Shown: piece after piece, positions 61,080 to 64,000 of the stretch
Layout of the letters: each line of letters begins with the position of its first letter
Numbering within the stretch: the first letter of the stretch is position 1
Assembly (NCBI RefSeq): GCF_015832195.1
Contig: NC_052046.1
Span: 15,802,161 to 15,866,160 of the forward strand
DNA from: Motacilla alba alba
Lineage: Eukaryota; Chordata; Aves; Passeriformes; Motacillidae
Direction of reading: 5' to 3'
DNA: 64,000 nucleotides
The notes under the pieces: generated by a model
Seen by the model: only the letters and a program-made list of their open reading frames with translations
What the model was told of the DNA's origin: nothing
Databases searched by the model: none
Made by a program: the position numbers and the translations under genes

Positions 61080-64000
61080 TGAATACTTTGTGAACTTGCT
61101 TAAAGGAAGTGTTCTCTGGCCTTGAGGTCTCTAGAATCTATGTAAACCTGTGAGTGAGTGAGTGAGTGTATGAGAAGGGGGGGTGGAAGTGTGTGTGGGG
61201 GTGGGTGTGGGTGGGTGTGAGTATGTGAGTGTGTGTATGTGTGAAAATCTATGTACACCTTTAGCTTTGTGTGTGTGTTTGTGTGTGTATCCGTGTCTGT
61301 GTCTGTGGATCATTTACTGTTTACTATAGTGCTGATGCATCCTGAAGAGATGCAGAGCCTGAAATGTTTTATCTCTTGTCAGAGCTCACTTCAATTAAAT
61401 TAATGGATCCATTCAGTTCCCTCTTTCCTCTTTCAGCTGCATCATTGCCGAATACATTAAAAAGATCTTAAGTCTCAAGATGGTACATCATGGCATTAGC
61501 CACAGCACTCATTTCCCTCTGTCTTCTTTTTCTGTAAATCAAATAATTAATGAGATCTCTACCTCAATAGACCACTTCATCAATATTTTGTAGCAATAGA
61601 AAAAAAAGAGACATGCTTTTTGCTCTTGTAGGAGCTTTTATCTACAGTTGTGTAGGATTTGGTGGGTAAATGTTGTAATTCTAAAATGACAAAATAATGC
61701 CAATTTTTCCCAATTTGCTTTTAATTTCTGAGAAAAATTATTCAAAAAGCTTAGCTACTGACTGCTTCTGTTGTAAAGATGGGTGTTTTTTGAATTTTAG
61801 ACTTGTAATAAAATATAATTGAAAGGCTTTTGTTGTAGAATATATAATTACAAAGGATTATATGACTAAGTATCACAATTTAATGTTCAGTATTTCAATT
61901 CAATTAATAAAAAATAATTATATTGCACATAATGTCAGCTATTCTCTTTTCTCTACAGAGAAATTACTTACCTTGGTACCATTAACCCCTTCATGCTGCT
62001 TAATCAAAGAGTTTCATACTTAGAATACAACAAAAAATATATAATAATATAGACAGTAATGCAGAAATTTATCCCAAGGCTAAATAGCAGGTTTGCAGCA
62101 GACAAAGACATTAGCTTTTCATCCTATGGTTCTAGTTACATTAATTTTATTTTTTCTTAAAGAAAATTTTAGTTCAGAAAGTTAAATAGTCTTTATGATT
62201 CTGTTGTTGAAGTGACACTGATTATTGAGCCAAATACTGGGCCTCCTACTGGGAATCATGCACTGATTTGTAATTACTTTTTGCCTTAGGTTTTGATAAA
62301 GGAATATAGTCATTTTAATTTAATGATTTGGTGGCAAACTGCATGTGAATGAATAGAGAACATTTGACTACAATGAGAGGGAAAGAGTCAAGCAGAGTCT
62401 TACTGAGTTGTTAAAATATAATGGTAATTTTTACTGAAATGAAAATTTCATTACATTAAAATTAGAACAATACCTTTTCATGAAAAGTATAAACATACAG
62501 TACTGGCCTTCAAATGAATTCCATTAAATGTCACTACATTGCTGTGTTAAAAATAGTCCATTCCTGCAGGGTAGGCAAAACTGAAAACTGCAAAAGCACA
62601 AAAATGCTAACAATGTTCCTTCTGCCTGCTGATCTGCAGGAAGACAGAGAAGAGTCTTGGAACTACACAGCAATTGATTTCTAGACAACAGCAGTAGCAC
62701 AACTGTTCCAGATATTCATTTTTCATTGCAAAGTATCTTTGGCTGTGTGTGTACTAAAATAGAATAGAATAATAGAACTATTCTAAATAATATATTCTAA
62801 AATAGAATGGTTTCTGGCCCCAGCACAGGTGTACAGAGCAGCTCAGCTCCAACCTGCTCGAGCCCACAAGCAGCTCACCTGGATCTGCTAGGGCTTGCAT
62901 GTGTTACCTCTGTGACTATGACGTGTATGTGCAACCACAATCAGGTGCAATTTTTCATCTTGAATCAGCTGAATTGGTGTAAAAAGACACAGCGTAGCCT
63001 CTTGCAAGTGTATTTTTGTAAAAGTCAACTGAGATCGTGCTGCAGCACAGAAAGCATGTTGAAGGCTTGGGGCTTTTGAGGACAGAGATTTTGTGGATAG
63101 CTTGTAAGAACAACTAAGTGGATGGGGCTGAACCTGGTGCTGTTCTGTCTATACTGCTTAATTCCAGAATCAAATGAAAGCCAAGATTAAAATATACACA
63201 TATACATACTACAGCTTTATGGCCCCAAATCTTTAAAATTTCTGCTATTAATATCCCATCTTACAATTTTTTGAGAAAAGTCAATGTAGGAAGAAAACAC
63301 CATTGAATTAATGATACAGTTCTGTGTTCACAGCAAGAACTGGTTGCTTGGACTTTATGTGTGGTGTGGTTCCTAGATGGTTCTGCTCAAGGATTAGCAC
63401 TGTGAGAACAGTGTTTCACTTAGCACTAAAGAAAGAATGGATTTCTGGCATGAATCTATGTCATGGTTTGCCTTGTCTTTGTAGGCCAAATATTCTGAAA
63501 GTAACATAAATTCCACCCAAGATGCAGATTCTATAAGTGTTCTGGTTCCAGTGAAGTCTGGAAAACTGTGGTTTTGTCATTTCAGTGTTGACACCATAAT
63601 TAGGTTTGATTTTGTCCTTGTGGCCTGTGGAAATGCTAACTCTGCTATTGTACTTATCTGGCCCTCTTGTGACATTATTCAGCTAACCTAACATTCTTTT
63701 TCATTTGAAATAATTGCTCCCTTTGCCCTGGAGCAGTGTGTGGCAGCATTGACAGCTTGGATTACTGCTCTGTTTTTGTTCCTACCTTGGGCAAATGGGT
63801 GATTCCCCATGTACTTGTTTTCCTTGGCAGCTATTTCAGAAGTGCCACTTATCTTCAGGAGACCTTCACAAGTGCTTCTGGAAACTTTCTTGTTGCTGTT
63901 GCATATTTTAGAATTTCTTAAAATTGATAAACAAATAAATAAAACAGGGGTGAGAAAATATTGAGATAATTTGGATTTGGATTCAGAAACAGATTGGAAT
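61080..64000. other. Unique non-coding DNA with TG-rich minisatellite
   Basis: It contains the TG-rich array described separately, an ATAGAATA/TATTCTA-rich patch at about 62,757-62,806, and otherwise A+T-rich unique sequence. Frames of 60-90 codons between 62.8 and 63.9 kb have no recognisable features. A donor-like AAG/GTAAGT on the minus strand near 61,966-61,974 is noted under findings. Confidence 0.6.
61149..61305 (+). repeat. TG-rich minisatellite with G-quadruplex motif
   Basis: GTGA repeats (61150-61170) pass into GTGTGTGG/GGTG repeats and then GT repeats. A compact G-quadruplex motif sits at 61197-61215 (GGGGG, GGG, GGG, GGG with loops of 1, 3 and 1). AATCTATGTAAACCT just left of the array recurs as AATCTATGTACACCT near 61247, which suggests that a block of roughly 110 bases was duplicated. 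Confidence 0.9.

Noticed and set aside
1..64000. tRNA, rRNA, snRNA, CRISPR arrays, bacterial operons, replication origins
   Set aside because: I looked for conserved tRNA boxes, U1/U6/7SK/5S words and regularly spaced repeats and saw none. The sequence is vertebrate nuclear DNA.

Overview
This window looks like euchromatic, A+T-rich bird nuclear DNA, either a gene desert or the inside of a very large intron. The clade call rests on the interspersed repeats. At least eight pieces are CR1 retrotransposons of the avian type. They include 3' ends with the ATTCTATG-type terminal motif and pieces of the ORF2 reverse transcriptase and its upstream linker. One avian-style solo LTR is also present. 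The number of long A/C-rich and T/G-rich tracts would fit a songbird, but that is only an impression. No complete protein-coding gene, tRNA, rRNA, snRNA, CRISPR array or bacterial-type operon could be recognised. The longest open frames (about 135 codons) fall in transposon sequence, in the LTR, in simple repeats, or in unrecognised sequence without an ATG start.

Layout. 1-15.9 kb: unique A+T-rich DNA with one CR1 fragment (3.86-4.08 kb), a near-perfect 45-bp inverted repeat (5.93-6.15 kb), poly-purine tracts at 8.4 and 9.3 kb, and a palindrome cluster at 11.55-11.63 kb. 15.9-31 kb: four CR1 fragments on both strands, the largest a 1.37-kb ORF2 piece at 21.06-22.43 kb, separated by unique sequence that holds several conserved-element-like islands. 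31-49.6 kb: mostly unique, with a CpG-rich 399-bp solo LTR at 36,654-37,052 flanked by a perfect 6-bp target-site duplication, T/G-rich and A/C-rich tracts with a G-quadruplex motif near 39 kb, a 52-base poly(A) at 41.3 kb, a possible coding exon or retrocopy near 43.56-43.89 kb, and a perfect 17-bp-arm hairpin at 44.5 kb. 49.6-64 kb: CR1 fragments at 49.6, 50.1, 53.6 and 60.8 kb, a 22-copy CTTTT array at 51.5 kb, a 240-bp A/C-rich tract at 56.5 kb, and a TG-rich minisatellite with a G-quadruplex motif at 61.2 kb.

No set of genes working together is visible. If the window has a function, it most likely lies in non-coding elements (candidate enhancers with TAAT-core clusters) or in intron biology. 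I did not find a clear new biological system. The items most worth checking are the long inverted repeat at 5.93 kb, the 17-bp hairpin at 44.5 kb, the open exon-like stretch at 43.56 kb, and the intact-looking LTR. All identifications of repeat families come from recognising their consensus by eye, so family names below the level of CR1 or LTR are not given.
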